Shown: in pieces, positions 25,856 through 34,129 of the stretch
Numbering within the stretch: the first letter of the stretch is position 1
Layout of the letters: the number at the start of each line of letters is the position of its first letter
DNA from: Paenibacillus paeoniae
Lineage (GTDB): Bacteria > Bacillota > Bacilli > Paenibacillales > Paenibacillaceae
Length of the DNA stretch: 64,000 nt
Assembly (NCBI RefSeq): GCF_003388735.1
Contig: NZ_QUBQ01000006.1
Location: 124,001 to 188,000, forward strand
Direction of reading: 5' to 3'
Made by a program: the position numbers and the translations under genes
Notes under the pieces: generated by a model
Seen by the model: only the letters and a program-made list of their open reading frames with translations
Told to the model about the DNA's origin: nothing
Database searches by the model: none

Positions 25856-26662
25856 GTGAACAAAGAAGAATTCGATCAGTTATTTGATAAAGCTTTTGAT
25901 GAGAGTGTTCAGAAGCATCCTTTCACCCCGAGTCCTGAGCTGTCCTGGGAGCGGCTTCAGAAGCAGCTTGCCAAGAGGAAACGCAGAAAATCACAGCTAC
26001 GAGCATTGCCTTACGTTGCCGCCTCTTTTCTTCTTGGGGCATTTCTGTTCGGTACCCCTACTGCGTCAAACGCTTTCCAGCCCTTGTTCCAAGCCGTCGT
26101 CACCATCAAGGACGATGTCGTTCGAATTGTGTTTGGTCAACCTAATTCATCAAAGACTGTACCCAAAACACCACCGCCGCCTGGCTATATCGAAACTAAT
26201 TCAACAACACACTCTAACGAGGGCGATTTATCAGCAGTCACAAAATTTGATCGTTTCACTTACTCAACGTGGGAGGAAGCCTCCCAATATATGGACTTCC
26301 GCACACCCACAATCACCTATATAGCAGATGGCTATCAACTGCATGACATATCTGCTTATTTTAATGTCAATCAATCTACAAGTATTGCAGTGATCACCTA
26401 TACCGATAAGGAAGGGATTGTTTACACCATCACCTTCAAAAGATTAATGGAGAACTCGGTATTTCAATCCGGAGGCGGTTCATCTGTACATGTTGAAACT
26501 TTAAAAATGGGTACTATGGATACTTATATTTTCACAACAAACGATGGATACATTGCCCAAGAATTTTTGATTGATGACATCCATATATCGGTATCAGGTC
26601 CACTTAGCCGTGAGGAAACGCTTATTATATCCAAGGAGATTATTGAAAGCATGACCAAATAA
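25856..26662 (+). CDS. membrane anti-sigma factor with DUF4367 domain
   Basis: 268 residues from the GTG at 25856; a GTG three codons earlier is also possible, but the paralogue at 24597 supports this one. The N-terminal cytoplasmic head (EEFDQLFDKAFDESV, ELSWERLQKQLAKRKRR) precedes one membrane helix (YVAASFLLGAFLFGTPTASNAF at about 50-70). The outside part ends in a DUF4367 domain (from about residue 135; DFRTPTITYIADGYQL, ITYTDKEGIVYTITF). It should hold the sigma factor at the membrane until an envelope signal releases it. It is the last gene of the sigma operon, followed by a terminator. Confidence 0.85.
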   Translation: MNKEEFDQLFDKAFDESVQKHPFTPSPELSWERLQKQLAKRKRRKSQLRALPYVAASFLLGAFLFGTPTASNAFQPLFQAVVTIKDDVVRIVFGQPNSSKTVPKTPPPPGYIETNSTTHSNEGDLSAVTKFDRFTYSTWEEASQYMDFRTPTITYIADGYQLHDISAYFNVNQSTSIAVITYTDKEGIVYTITFKRLMENSVFQSGGGSSVHVETLKMGTMDTYIFTTNDGYIAQEFLIDDIHISVSGPLSREETLIISKEIIESMTK

Positions 26663-26664
26663 AG

Positions 26665-26706
26665 AAGGAAGGACCGGGATTCAATGCCTGGCCCTTCCTT
26701 TTTTTG
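26665..26706 (+). terminator. terminator of the sigma/anti-sigma operon
   Basis: AAGGAAGG pairs with CCTTCCTT, closing a partly paired loop, and is followed by seven T. It starts three bases after the anti-sigma stop codon. Confidence 0.8.
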
Positions 26707-26732
26707 AAGTAGAGTAGACTTATTCAAATCAA

Positions 26733-27209
26733 TTACTGAGCCATGATCGTCTCCGAATATTCAATCGCTGACTCCGTAATACCGTTATGCTTCACGAAAT
26801 GCGTTACCTTCGCTCTATAGTAGTAGCCGCTTCGAACGCTTTTGTTCATCCCACCGAATGACCAATTTGTATTCTTCGAAGAATAGGCTGATACCGGCAC
26901 AAGATTAATCCAGCTAGAGCCATTCCATTCCTGTAGCTGTATAGACGCTCCAACCTCTGCTACGGCCGTTCTAGCATGCGTGGTAGCTGAAACTGTTGCA
27001 GTAAGGTTAGTACTGATTGTTAGATCTGCAGTCGAAGAATGCAAATAAGTATAGCCGTCAAAAACAGCCATAGGTTGCACCATCATAGGGGGTGGAGAGG
27101 TCTGTGGTACGGTTGCTTCTCCGGCGGCAGCGAGTTGTGGGACCATGATAAGTACAATTGCGAGCATGAGACTAATTGTTGTTTTTGAGAAACGATTGAT
27201 TTTTACCAT
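26733..27209 (-). CDS. secreted protein of unknown function (DUF6147-like)
   Basis: 158 residues from the ATG at 27209, nine bases after AAGGGA; the ATG three codons upstream is too close to that site. A signal peptide (KTTISLMLAIVLIMVPQLAAAG) is followed by a Pro-rich linker and a beta-rich domain containing QEWNGSSWINLVPV and SGYYYRAKVTHFVKHNGITE. From memory this pattern resembles DUF6147, small exported proteins of Firmicutes with no known activity. It is convergent with the anti-sigma operon and stands alone. Confidence 0.65.
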   Translation of the reverse strand: MVKINRFSKTTISLMLAIVLIMVPQLAAAGEATVPQTSPPPMMVQPMAVFDGYTYLHSSTADLTISTNLTATVSATTHARTAVAEVGASIQLQEWNGSSWINLVPVSAYSSKNTNWSFGGMNKSVRSGYYYRAKVTHFVKHNGITESAIEYSETIMAQ

Positions 27210-27385
27210 CCTAACCATTCCCTTCGTTTGTAAAATATGTTGATAGTATTTAAACGGATTAATGATTAATTAGGTTACATATATTTTTACAAACATTCAT
27301 TTTGCAGCTTCTCTCTATTGATTACGCAACTGCTAGATGAAAACTACCCCTCTCACCCGCATTAGAATCTTTCCCCTGCGCACAA

Positions 27386-27415
27386 TAAAAAAAGCCCATC
27401 CATAACAGATGGGCT
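27386..27415 (-). terminator. intrinsic terminator
   Basis: Eight-base perfect arms (AGCCCATC and GATGGGCT, seven-base loop) followed by seven T on the minus strand, 18 bases after the stop of the unknown membrane-anchored protein gene. Confidence 0.85.
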
Positions 27416-27432
27416 GTATGTTTATGTATCCA

Positions 27433-27840
27433 TTAATAACAATTCTGTTCTACAGTAACCACGTCGCCTATAACAACCTTAGAGGTGCCAGACAGCGTCT
27501 CCATATAACCGCATATGCTAGTCGTTACCAGTTTCCCGCCGGGATCGGTATGGCTCATGTAGACGCCGTTCTCTCCCTCAATCTTAAGACTAGGTTTAAA
27601 AGAGAAGCTCTTCCCGCTTTTGAGCGTACGATTAATGATATCTTTGGAGTTCCCGCTGACCAAACCCGCTTCTACGATAATAATGTCATGCTCCGTGTTA
27701 TTCTTTACTTGCACAGTAAATTCGCGCATATAATGGATCAGTCCGCCATCCTCTAGAAACTTGCCTCCTGCCCATCCCAGCAATACGATCACTGCCACAG
27801 CCGATACTGCCCATAATCCAATCTTCGTTCCGCGCTTCAT
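27433..27840 (-). CDS. membrane-anchored protein of unknown function
   Basis: 135 residues from the ATG at 27840, which is correctly spaced from GAGGGA; a GTG three codons upstream is too close. One N-terminal helix (IGLWAVSAVAVIVLLGWAGGKF, about residues 6-27) precedes an extracytoplasmic beta-rich part (FTVQVKNNTEHDIIIVEAGLV) with two Cys near the end. I do not recognise the family. The gene is monocistronic and lies downstream of modB with 63 bases between them. Confidence 0.6.
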   Translation of the reverse strand: MKRGTKIGLWAVSAVAVIVLLGWAGGKFLEDGGLIHYMREFTVQVKNNTEHDIIIVEAGLVSGNSKDIINRTLKSGKSFSFKPSLKIEGENGVYMSHTDPGGKLVTTSICGYMETLSGTSKVVIGDVVTVEQNCY

Positions 27841-27903
27841 CTCTTTCACTCCCTCGTCTCTATAACGGCAGAAGTGGGCTAAAAGTTTCCAGGCGAGCCC
27901 TAT

Positions 27904-28569
27904 TTATTGTTTTTTCCGAAGACCGCCCGTCGCTAGCAGCAGCACAAATGAGATGATGACCATGCCGGCCGTCCATGCCCAGGCCATTGCCATATTACCG
28001 GCATCAACCGCCACGTAGATGGCAGTCGGAATCGTCTGCGTTTTGCCTGGAATATTGCCTGCAATCATCAGCGTCGCCCCGAATTCGCCTAAGCTGCGGG
28101 CAAAGCCGAGAATATACGCAGTCACCACCGCCCGCATTGTCAGTGGAAGCGTCACATAGCGAAAAACGTTCCACTCGCCTGCCCCCGCTGATCTCGCAGC
28201 ATCCTCCAGATTCTTATCCACCGAATCCAGCGCGACCTTCATCGTTTGGTACACCAGCGGAAACGCCACTACGATTGAGGCAATAATAGCCGCCCATGGC
28301 GAGAAGAGTACCGGAGCGGAGAATATCCACTCCGCCGCACGCCCCAACACCCCTTGCCTGCCCCATAGAACGAGCAGCAGGAATCCTACTACTGTAGGCG
28401 GCAGTACAAGCGGGAGCATAAAAACCGTCTCCAGTATGATCTTTCCCCGGAACGATCTTCTAGACATCCACCAGGCAGCAGCAATGCCTGCCACTGCAGC
28501 AATCACACTTGCGACCAGCGCTACCTGCAGTGACAGAACGACTGGCGGCCAGAACGATTGCCAATTCAT
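27904..28569 (-). CDS. modB: molybdate ABC transporter permease ModB
   Basis: 221 residues with five to six membrane helices (first at about 10-35). The EAA loop reads EDAARSAGAGEWNVFRYVTLPL and the motif GEFGATLMIAGNIPGKTQT is characteristic of ModB/CysT-type permeases. It forms the membrane channel for molybdate. Its ATG overlaps the modA stop (TAATG), so translation is coupled, which also explains why no separate ribosome site is visible. No modC ATPase gene follows. Confidence 0.92.
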   Translation of the reverse strand: MNWQSFWPPVVLSLQVALVASVIAAVAGIAAAWWMSRRSFRGKIILETVFMLPLVLPPTVVGFLLLVLWGRQGVLGRAAEWIFSAPVLFSPWAAIIASIVVAFPLVYQTMKVALDSVDKNLEDAARSAGAGEWNVFRYVTLPLTMRAVVTAYILGFARSLGEFGATLMIAGNIPGKTQTIPTAIYVAVDAGNMAMAWAWTAGMVIISFVLLLATGGLRKKQ

Positions 28570-29357
28570 TAAGGCTGCTTCGGCAGGCTGAAACCGTATT
28601 TCACGAACAGATTCAGCGCCTCTTCGGTCTGCAGATAGGTGTACAATTCACGGACTTGCTTCTCATGCTTAGTCGCCTTGATGATGCCGATTGGATACAG
28701 AATTGACGCGTAGCTGTCCGGATCCGCCGCAAAAGCGATGTCTGTCTTCGACTCCGCTTGCAGAGCGTCCGTACGGTAGACAAAGCCCGCATCCACGTTG
28801 CCTGTCTCTACATACTGAAGCACCTGCCGAACGTCCTTAGCCTGTACCGACTTCTCCTGAAGCTGGTCCCACAGACCAGCGTTCGTCAGAGCTTCCTTCG
28901 CATAAGCTCCAGCCGGCACACTCTCCGGTATGCCAATTGCCAGCTTTTTCACGGAATCCGACAGCAAATACTGCACGCTGCCCAGACTATCTCCCTTACC
29001 TTCTGGCGTCACCAGAACAAGCTCGTTAGACAGCAAGTTGACGCGATCAGCGGCATCGATAAGCCCTTTCTCCACCAAAGCATCCATGTTCTTCTTTGAA
29101 GCAGACAGGAACAAGTCCGCCGGTGCTCCTTGCTCAATCTGCTGTTGCAGCGAACCGGAAGCTCCATAATTGAACAGAAGCGTGACGCCTGGGTGCTCTT
29201 TCTCATAACTCGTTTTCATTTCGTTCAGCGCATCAGTCAAGCTGGCTGCCGCAGAAATCGTCAATTCTACCTTCGTGTCAGCACTATTTTTCCCGCAGGC
29301 AGCCAATACGGCTACCATTACAATCGCCATCATAAGTGCAAAAGCTTTTCTTTTCAT
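28569..29357 (-). CDS. modA: molybdate-binding lipoprotein ModA
   Basis: 262 residues from the third of three in-frame ATGs, the only one properly spaced from GATGAGGAG. The lipoprotein signal ends in LAAC at Cys20. The mature part shows the ModA fold: TISAAASLTDALNEM, FNYGASGSLQQQIEQGAPADLFLSA and the later NVDAGFVYRTDA. It captures molybdate outside the membrane and passes it to ModB. The promoter region contains an inverted repeat (29381-29420) likely to bind the divergent regulator. Confidence 0.93.
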   Translation of the reverse strand: MKRKAFALMMAIVMVAVLAACGKNSADTKVELTISAAASLTDALNEMKTSYEKEHPGVTLLFNYGASGSLQQQIEQGAPADLFLSASKKNMDALVEKGLIDAADRVNLLSNELVLVTPEGKGDSLGSVQYLLSDSVKKLAIGIPESVPAGAYAKEALTNAGLWDQLQEKSVQAKDVRQVLQYVETGNVDAGFVYRTDALQAESKTDIAFAADPDSYASILYPIGIIKATKHEKQVRELYTYLQTEEALNLFVKYGFSLPKQP

Positions 29358-29380
29358 TTCATTCATTCTCCTCATCTCAA

Positions 29381-29420
29381 TAACTAGTTATATCTATTTA
29401 TATTTAAATATAACTATTTA
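29381..29420. promoter_or_regulatory. inverted-repeat operator between modA and its regulator
   Basis: TAACTAGTTATAT at 29381-29393 and ATATAACTATTTA at 29408-29420 are inverted repeats with one mismatch, separated by 14 bases. They lie 24-63 bases upstream of the modA start, over the expected promoter, and about 116 bases upstream of the divergent regulator gene. By position this is the molybdate-responsive operator. Confidence 0.6.
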
Positions 29421-29535
29421 GCATTATACCTATCGCTATTTGCTTCTGTAAATAACATTCCCCCTTCCGTCTTCTCTGCTTCCATATGCTACAATGGCAA
29501 TATCGAATTTGGACACGGAACAGGAGGACTCACTC

Positions 29536-30483
29536 ATGTCTCAACATATCTCCTACACTACGGAAGAAATCGCTCAATTGCTCAAAATATCAAAGCTGAC
29601 CGTCTACGATCTGATCAAGAAGGGAGAAATTCTCTCTTATCGGGTGGGCAAGCAAATGCGAATTGACGCTGCCGATCTGGACGCCTACAAGCAGCGCAGT
29701 AAAGCCAAGGGAGCAGGTGAGCAGCATGCGATGCTGGCTCAGGCCGCTCCAATCACCACAGAACGAATCAGTGGCGCCCCCGTGTTGACAGGCCAGGATA
29801 TCAGTCTGGACATTCTATCCAGTCATCTGGAGCAGCGAATGCCGGGACTGCGCCCTTTGCGCTCTCATGTCGGGAGTCTCGAAGGCTTGATCAGCATGTA
29901 TAGAGGTGAAGCGGATATTGTCAGCACGCATCTTCTTGATGGAGACAGCGGAGAGTACAATCTCCCCTATATCCGCCGCTTACTCATTGGCATGCCCTAT
30001 ATCGTGGTCAATCTGTTAAGCCGTCCTGCGGGAATATATGTGGGGAGGGGCAATCCTCATGGCATTTCGAATTGGACAGAACTGGGCCGCCCCGGTCTCA
30101 GGCTGGCCAATCGAGAGGTTGGTTCGGGGGCGCGTGTATTGCTAGATGAGCAGCTGCGACTGAATGGTATCCTGCCAAGCAGCGTTAGCGGATATGATAA
30201 CATTCACACCAGCCATCTTTCTGTCGCTTCCAAGGTAGCTGCGGGAGAAGCTGATGTTGGGGTCGGAACCGCCCGCGCCGCAGCCATTGTGGAACACGTC
30301 GATTTTATCCCGCTCACGCAAGAACGTTACGACTTGGTCATATTGAAGAATGACCGCAGCAAGCTATGGCTTCACGAGTTGCTGACCATTATTCGTTCGG
30401 AGAAGTTCGTTCAAGAACTACAGGCTATATCCGGTTACGATCTGTCCCTGACAGGCCAAGTACTGTATGAATCGCCACGATAA
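29536..30483 (+). CDS. excisionase-type HTH regulator with periplasmic-binding-like sensor domain
   Basis: 315 residues from the ATG at 29536, which has CAGGAGG upstream. Residues 1-55 form a MerR/excisionase-like helix-turn-helix (SYTTEEIAQLLKISKLTVYDLIKKGEILSYRVGKQMRI). Residues about 75-300 form a substrate-binding-like domain (LEQRMPGLRPLRSHVGSLEGL, GLRLANREVGSGARVLLDEQLR, GEADVGVGTARAAA) related to the ModA/TupA-like sensors of one-component regulators. It probably binds molybdate and controls modAB, which is divergent from it. Confidence 0.85.
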   Translation: MSQHISYTTEEIAQLLKISKLTVYDLIKKGEILSYRVGKQMRIDAADLDAYKQRSKAKGAGEQHAMLAQAAPITTERISGAPVLTGQDISLDILSSHLEQRMPGLRPLRSHVGSLEGLISMYRGEADIVSTHLLDGDSGEYNLPYIRRLLIGMPYIVVNLLSRPAGIYVGRGNPHGISNWTELGRPGLRLANREVGSGARVLLDEQLRLNGILPSSVSGYDNIHTSHLSVASKVAAGEADVGVGTARAAAIVEHVDFIPLTQERYDLVILKNDRSKLWLHELLTIIRSEKFVQELQAISGYDLSLTGQVLYESPR

Positions 30484-30586
30484 CTCCAGATACCTACACA
30501 TATTTAACTACTTCATATAATAGAAATTAAGCAAGATCATATTAATCAATTTGTATTCTTTAGTCTTTAATCCGGAAACTTTATAG

Positions 30587-30639
30587 AAACAGAAGACCAT
30601 TCCACACTATTTAACTCAATGTGGAATGGTCTTCTGTTT
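30587..30639. terminator. bidirectional terminator between regulator and flagellin genes
   Basis: Twenty-base perfect arms (from AAACAGAAGACC to GGTCTTCTGTTT) enclose a 13-base loop. The A- and T-rich flanks allow termination in both directions between the convergent genes. Confidence 0.85.
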
Positions 30640-30665
30640 GGGAAGCATGTAGATAATATAAAAAA

Positions 30666-32498
30666 TCAACTCAATAAATTCAATATGCTCTTAGGAAGAG
30701 CATTCGCTTGTGTTAACATCGCTTGTCCGGAATCTGATAACAACTGATTTATAGTTAATTTAACCATTTCTTTTGCCATATCCGCATCCCTGATTCTGGA
30801 TTCAGACATAGATAAATTTTCAGTATAATTCATTACGTTATTCCCTGTATATTCTAATCGATTTTGATAAGCTCCCATTTTAGCACGTTCTGCAGAGACT
30901 TGATTAATTGCGTTTTGCAATGTCTCAATTGCGAATGTGGCACCAGCCGTTGTTGAAACATTCAAACCTGTCATCCCTAAAGACACACTGGTTACGTCAG
31001 GCATATCAAGGGCTAGAGTTTCTCCAGTCATCGCGCCAGTTTGAATGACTATTCCTCGCTTTGATTGCTCATCCTCATCAATTCCTCCTACATAAGAAAA
31101 AAACAGCTCTTTGGCGAGAGCGCCTCCCTCAATAGTCATCTTGAAGCCATCATTTTGACTTAACTCAATCTTTCCATTTGATAATGTTGCAACAACATTA
31201 TCCATAGACCATTCACTATTCAATTCATTAATCAAACTTACAGCATCATAGTCCCCTGCAGATAATATGTAAGTTTTAATTGTGCCATTTATGTCAATGA
31301 CGATTTCATCATTAATCCCGCTTTTTATTTCTATTCCGCTTGATAGGTTCGAGACGCCAAATACTTTGGATGGTGTCCCTCCTTCCAACTTGTCCACCCA
31401 CAGATCTCCAAATAATGTATCACTTGCTGAACCTCCAATATTGTCAATGCTGCCCACATGCCCCTTAAAAGTTAAACAAGTGCTGTAAACCTCTCCCGGT
31501 ATACTTGGATGCCTTCCGACAAATCCACCGTACCCTGCAACAACAGGTACATTCAGTTCAGCCAGCTTTCTATTTATTTGAACAGTTAGGGGCGATGTTT
31601 TCGCATCGGCATACCTAGGTACTTCGTATATACCGTCATCTAACGTAATTGAATAACTTGTACCGTCTACATCAAATGTTAATCTATCATTAACCCCGGC
31701 AGTTATCGTAATAGAGGGAGTGAGCAAGGCCTCACCTGCTACTACATACTGAGGTTGCGTTCCCACTTGACCGAGAAGCATATGATTAATACCATTGCCC
31801 GATATATTATAAATAGGATAATCTCCAGGGAGTACTTGATTAAAACTTAGCCTCCCATTAATAAGCGAAGCCTTTAAATCAATATTATTACCTGATAATA
31901 GTGCGTTAATATTGCTAATAAGATCTGCAGGAAAATAACTTCCATGATTTAAAGCAATTGAAAAGCTTCCATTATCCAGACTAAAATGAAAGGTATCGTT
32001 GCTTGTATCTACCTTTATTATTCCAGATAATATTTTGCTACCCGAAATTTGAGTATGGTTCCCCTCGGTACCAATAGAAAAATCCCCATTTAAGAGTTTG
32101 ATTCCATTAAATTTAGTATTCTCGGCAATATTATTCATTTCCTCTTGAAGTTGTTCCAACTCAGTATGGATGTTGGATCTATCACTATCACTATAAGTTC
32201 CGTTAGCAGATTGAATGGCTAACTCATTCATCCGTTGCAACATCGCGTGTATCTCTTGCATCGCACCTTCAGCAGTTTGAATCAGTGACATGCCGTCTTG
32301 AATATTCCTCGAAGCTTGCTCAAGTCCGCGAATTTGACCGCGCATCTTCTCAGAAATCGCCAATCCAGCCGCATCATCAGCTGCTCGATTTATCCGAAGA
32401 CCTGAAGAAAGTTTCTCCATGGTCTTTGATTTATTATTATTGGTCACTCTCATATTGTTTGAAGCATTCAACGCAGATAGATTAGACATGATTCTCAT
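30666..32498 (-). CDS. large flagellin with central insertion
   Basis: 610 residues from the ATG at 32498, six bases after GTGAGG. The conserved N-terminal D0/D1 part (SNLSALNASNNMRVTNNN, KLSSGLRINRAADDAAGLAI, ISEKMRGQIRGLEQASRNIQ) spans about 1-150 and the C-terminal D1/D0 part (AERAKMGAYQNRLEYT, SRIRDADMAKEM, QANALPKSILNLL) about 515-610. Between them about 360 extra residues hold three related segments, each of the form NDxxxxxxDGxxxxIxLxxGxY, resembling flagellin hook IN motifs. These form the outer face of a filament. No other flagellar gene is present nearby. A -10-like CCGATAG occurs 60 bases upstream, weakly suggesting sigma-D control. Confidence 0.9.
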   Translation of the reverse strand: MRIMSNLSALNASNNMRVTNNNKSKTMEKLSSGLRINRAADDAAGLAISEKMRGQIRGLEQASRNIQDGMSLIQTAEGAMQEIHAMLQRMNELAIQSANGTYSDSDRSNIHTELEQLQEEMNNIAENTKFNGIKLLNGDFSIGTEGNHTQISGSKILSGIIKVDTSNDTFHFSLDNGSFSIALNHGSYFPADLISNINALLSGNNIDLKASLINGRLSFNQVLPGDYPIYNISGNGINHMLLGQVGTQPQYVVAGEALLTPSITITAGVNDRLTFDVDGTSYSITLDDGIYEVPRYADAKTSPLTVQINRKLAELNVPVVAGYGGFVGRHPSIPGEVYSTCLTFKGHVGSIDNIGGSASDTLFGDLWVDKLEGGTPSKVFGVSNLSSGIEIKSGINDEIVIDINGTIKTYILSAGDYDAVSLINELNSEWSMDNVVATLSNGKIELSQNDGFKMTIEGGALAKELFFSYVGGIDEDEQSKRGIVIQTGAMTGETLALDMPDVTSVSLGMTGLNVSTTAGATFAIETLQNAINQVSAERAKMGAYQNRLEYTGNNVMNYTENLSMSESRIRDADMAKEMVKLTINQLLSDSGQAMLTQANALPKSILNLLS

Positions 32499-32677
32499 GG
32501 CATACCTCACTAGTAGTATAGTCCTACTTATACAATACTATCGGAATATGCTGGAAATTAATGAAGATCTGACTTTAACTTTTTCCTACAGAATAATTTC
32601 CATATTTATGCACATCCTAAAGCTATTGCCGTTCGAGCAACGGTTAAATCTACATGTCCCTACTTCAGGAGGAACCC

Positions 32678-33208
32678 ATGAAAAAAATAATAATGCTCTT
32701 AAGCGTTCTTCTGCTTTCCCAGTCAGTGGCCCTTGCCAGTGCTGAAGAAAGCAACTCGCCCACCGAGCAATTAGTTTCCATCGTGAACAGCAAAGGCGCG
32801 GAGATCGGCAATGCCCATTTGAAGCAGCAGGGCAATAAAGTGTTGATTCATCTGGAAGCGAAAGGCTTGACTCCAGGCGTTCACGGCATTCACTTCCATG
32901 CCGAAGGCAAGTGCGACCCGCCGGAATTCAAGTCTGCAGGTGACCACTTCAATCCGCATCATAAGCAGCACGGCTTCAAAAATCCGAAAGGCTTCCACAG
33001 CGGCGATCTCCCGAATATCAAGGCAAGTGCCGACGGTACTGTCACCGCCATGCTGGAAAGCGAAACCGTCACTTTGTTGCCGGGCAAACCGAACTCTTTG
33101 GTGAAAGAGGGCGGCACGTCACTCATCATTCATGAGAAGGCGGATGACTACGTCACCGATCCTTCCGGCAATTCCGGCGCTCGCATCGCCTGCGGCGTCA
33201 TCAAATAA
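32678..33208 (+). CDS. sodC: exported Cu/Zn superoxide dismutase
   Basis: 176 residues with AGGAGG before the ATG. A signal peptide (KKIIMLLSVLLLSQSVALASA) targets it outside. The Cu/Zn ligands are in GVHGIHFHAEGKC and the segment DHFNPHHKQHGF, HSGDLPNI carries the zinc ligands, and the last copper His is in SLIIHEKADDYVTDPSGN, followed by the conserved Arg of GARIACGVI. It converts superoxide to peroxide and oxygen at the cell surface. YojM-type relatives in Bacillus sometimes lack metal ligands, but here they appear complete. Confidence 0.93.
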   Translation: MKKIIMLLSVLLLSQSVALASAEESNSPTEQLVSIVNSKGAEIGNAHLKQQGNKVLIHLEAKGLTPGVHGIHFHAEGKCDPPEFKSAGDHFNPHHKQHGFKNPKGFHSGDLPNIKASADGTVTAMLESETVTLLPGKPNSLVKEGGTSLIIHEKADDYVTDPSGNSGARIACGVIK

Positions 33209-33219
33209 TTGGATAACAG

Positions 33220-33257
33220 GCTGTCTTCGCGCTTCCGGTGCGTAAGACAGCTTTTTT
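33220..33257 (+). terminator. terminator of sodC
   Basis: GGCTGTCTT..CGC pairs with GCG..AAGACAGC around a nine-base loop, followed by six T. It starts 12 bases after the sodC stop codon. Confidence 0.8.
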
Positions 33258-33291
33258 ACTTTGGCCCATAGTCAGTCACCTAGAATTTCCT

Positions 33292-33316
33292 GTTTCGATC
33301 GCCCCTCATCGGGTTA
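33292..33316 (+). promoter_or_regulatory. sigma-B-like promoter of the YtxH gene
   Basis: GTTTCG, 13 bases, then GGGTTA. The element matches the pattern found in front of other stress genes in this window and is close to the sigma-B consensus GTTTAA-N12-14-GGGTAT known from Bacillus. It ends 64 bases before the YtxH start codon. Confidence 0.6.
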
Positions 33317-33380
33317 ATTACCTATAAGAGGCGATATGCAGATTCGTATGGCCCAATAGGAATCGAAGGAGAGAGATACT

Positions 33381-33758
33381 ATGTCCAAAAACACATCCAC
33401 AAGCGGAATTGTAGTCGGAGCATTGGTTGGAGGAGCGGTCGGAGCCATCACAGCTCTATTGTTCGCGCCGAAGTCAGGCCAGCAGCTTCGCTCAGATATC
33501 GGAAATGGGCTCGAGTCGATCGGACTATGCGCCAAAGAGCTGGCAACAAGCGTAAGCACACATACAAAAGAGTTGGTAACGAGTGTTAGCGAGCAAGCTA
33601 AGGACAGCGCCCAAGCAGCTGTAGAGGGCGTAAAGGCGGACGTGAATTCAATGGCGCCGACAGAGGAAGATATGGTCAAGCTAGGTAAGGAAATGGACCA
33701 GATGCCTACCAATTCAGAGGTCGAGAGCAAGGGACGCACCCCCGATCCGGCTCAATAA
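33381..33758 (+). CDS. YtxH-family general stress protein
   Basis: 125 residues with AAGGAGAGAG upstream. The N-terminal glycine-rich membrane helix and following motif (GIVVGALVGGAVGAITALLFAPKSGQQLRSDIG) define the YtxH family. The remainder is a helical, Ala/Ser-rich tail with heptad character. Relatives in Bacillus are induced by sigma-B during stress and associate with the membrane, with no known activity. The sigma-B-like promoter upstream agrees with this. Confidence 0.88.
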   Translation: MSKNTSTSGIVVGALVGGAVGAITALLFAPKSGQQLRSDIGNGLESIGLCAKELATSVSTHTKELVTSVSEQAKDSAQAAVEGVKADVNSMAPTEEDMVKLGKEMDQMPTNSEVESKGRTPDPAQ

Positions 33759-33777
33759 TAGAGTGTCCTTTCAAAAT

Positions 33778-33805
33778 AAGGAGCGCCGACAAGGCGCTCC
33801 TTTTT
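33778..33805 (+). terminator. terminator of the YtxH gene
   Basis: Arms AAGGAGCGCC and GGCGCTCC with loop GACAA and five T, 20 bases after the stop codon. Confidence 0.85.
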
Positions 33806-34072
33806 CACGTCTATCCAAAGCACTCTATCTACTCATGAATCGCCACCAATCTCCACTACACGATCCAACAGTCACAAGCTGATTAGATATTAAAAAACCT
33901 GCAAGCCAAAAGAATAGCTTGCAGGCCAGATTGTCGACAAGGCCCTTTTTTTGAGATCTTTGTGTGTCTTCTAAAGGTCATAGAATGAATAAGCATAATT
34001 TGTTTGTCTACTTTCCAATTATTTCACTTTAACAATGCTAAAACAGATGACTCTCTGCTACCTTCTCAGAAA

Positions 34073-34100
34073 TTGAACGTATCTATATCTAAAGTATAAT
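34073..34100 (+). promoter_or_regulatory. sigma-A promoter of the unknown membrane protein gene
   Basis: TTGAAC and TATAAT with a 16-base spacer, ending 30 bases before the start codon. Five of six -35 bases (all but the last-but-one position mismatch) and all -10 bases fit the housekeeping consensus. Confidence 0.6.
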
Positions 34101-34129
34101 ATTCCCAAAATTGATCCAGGGGGTGCAGT

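Larger units (their letters stand above)
33759..34129. other. intergenic region with two terminator-like hairpins
   Basis: A plus-strand terminator (33779-33805, GGAGCGCC and GGCGCTCC then five T) ends the YtxH gene. A second hairpin at 33898-33925 (CCTGCAAGC and GCTTGCAGG) is followed by T-run on the minus strand, although no minus-strand gene precedes it. A sigma-A promoter, TTGAAC (34073-34078), 16 bases, TATAAT (34095-34100), faces the next gene. I see no coding sequence. Confidence 0.65.
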
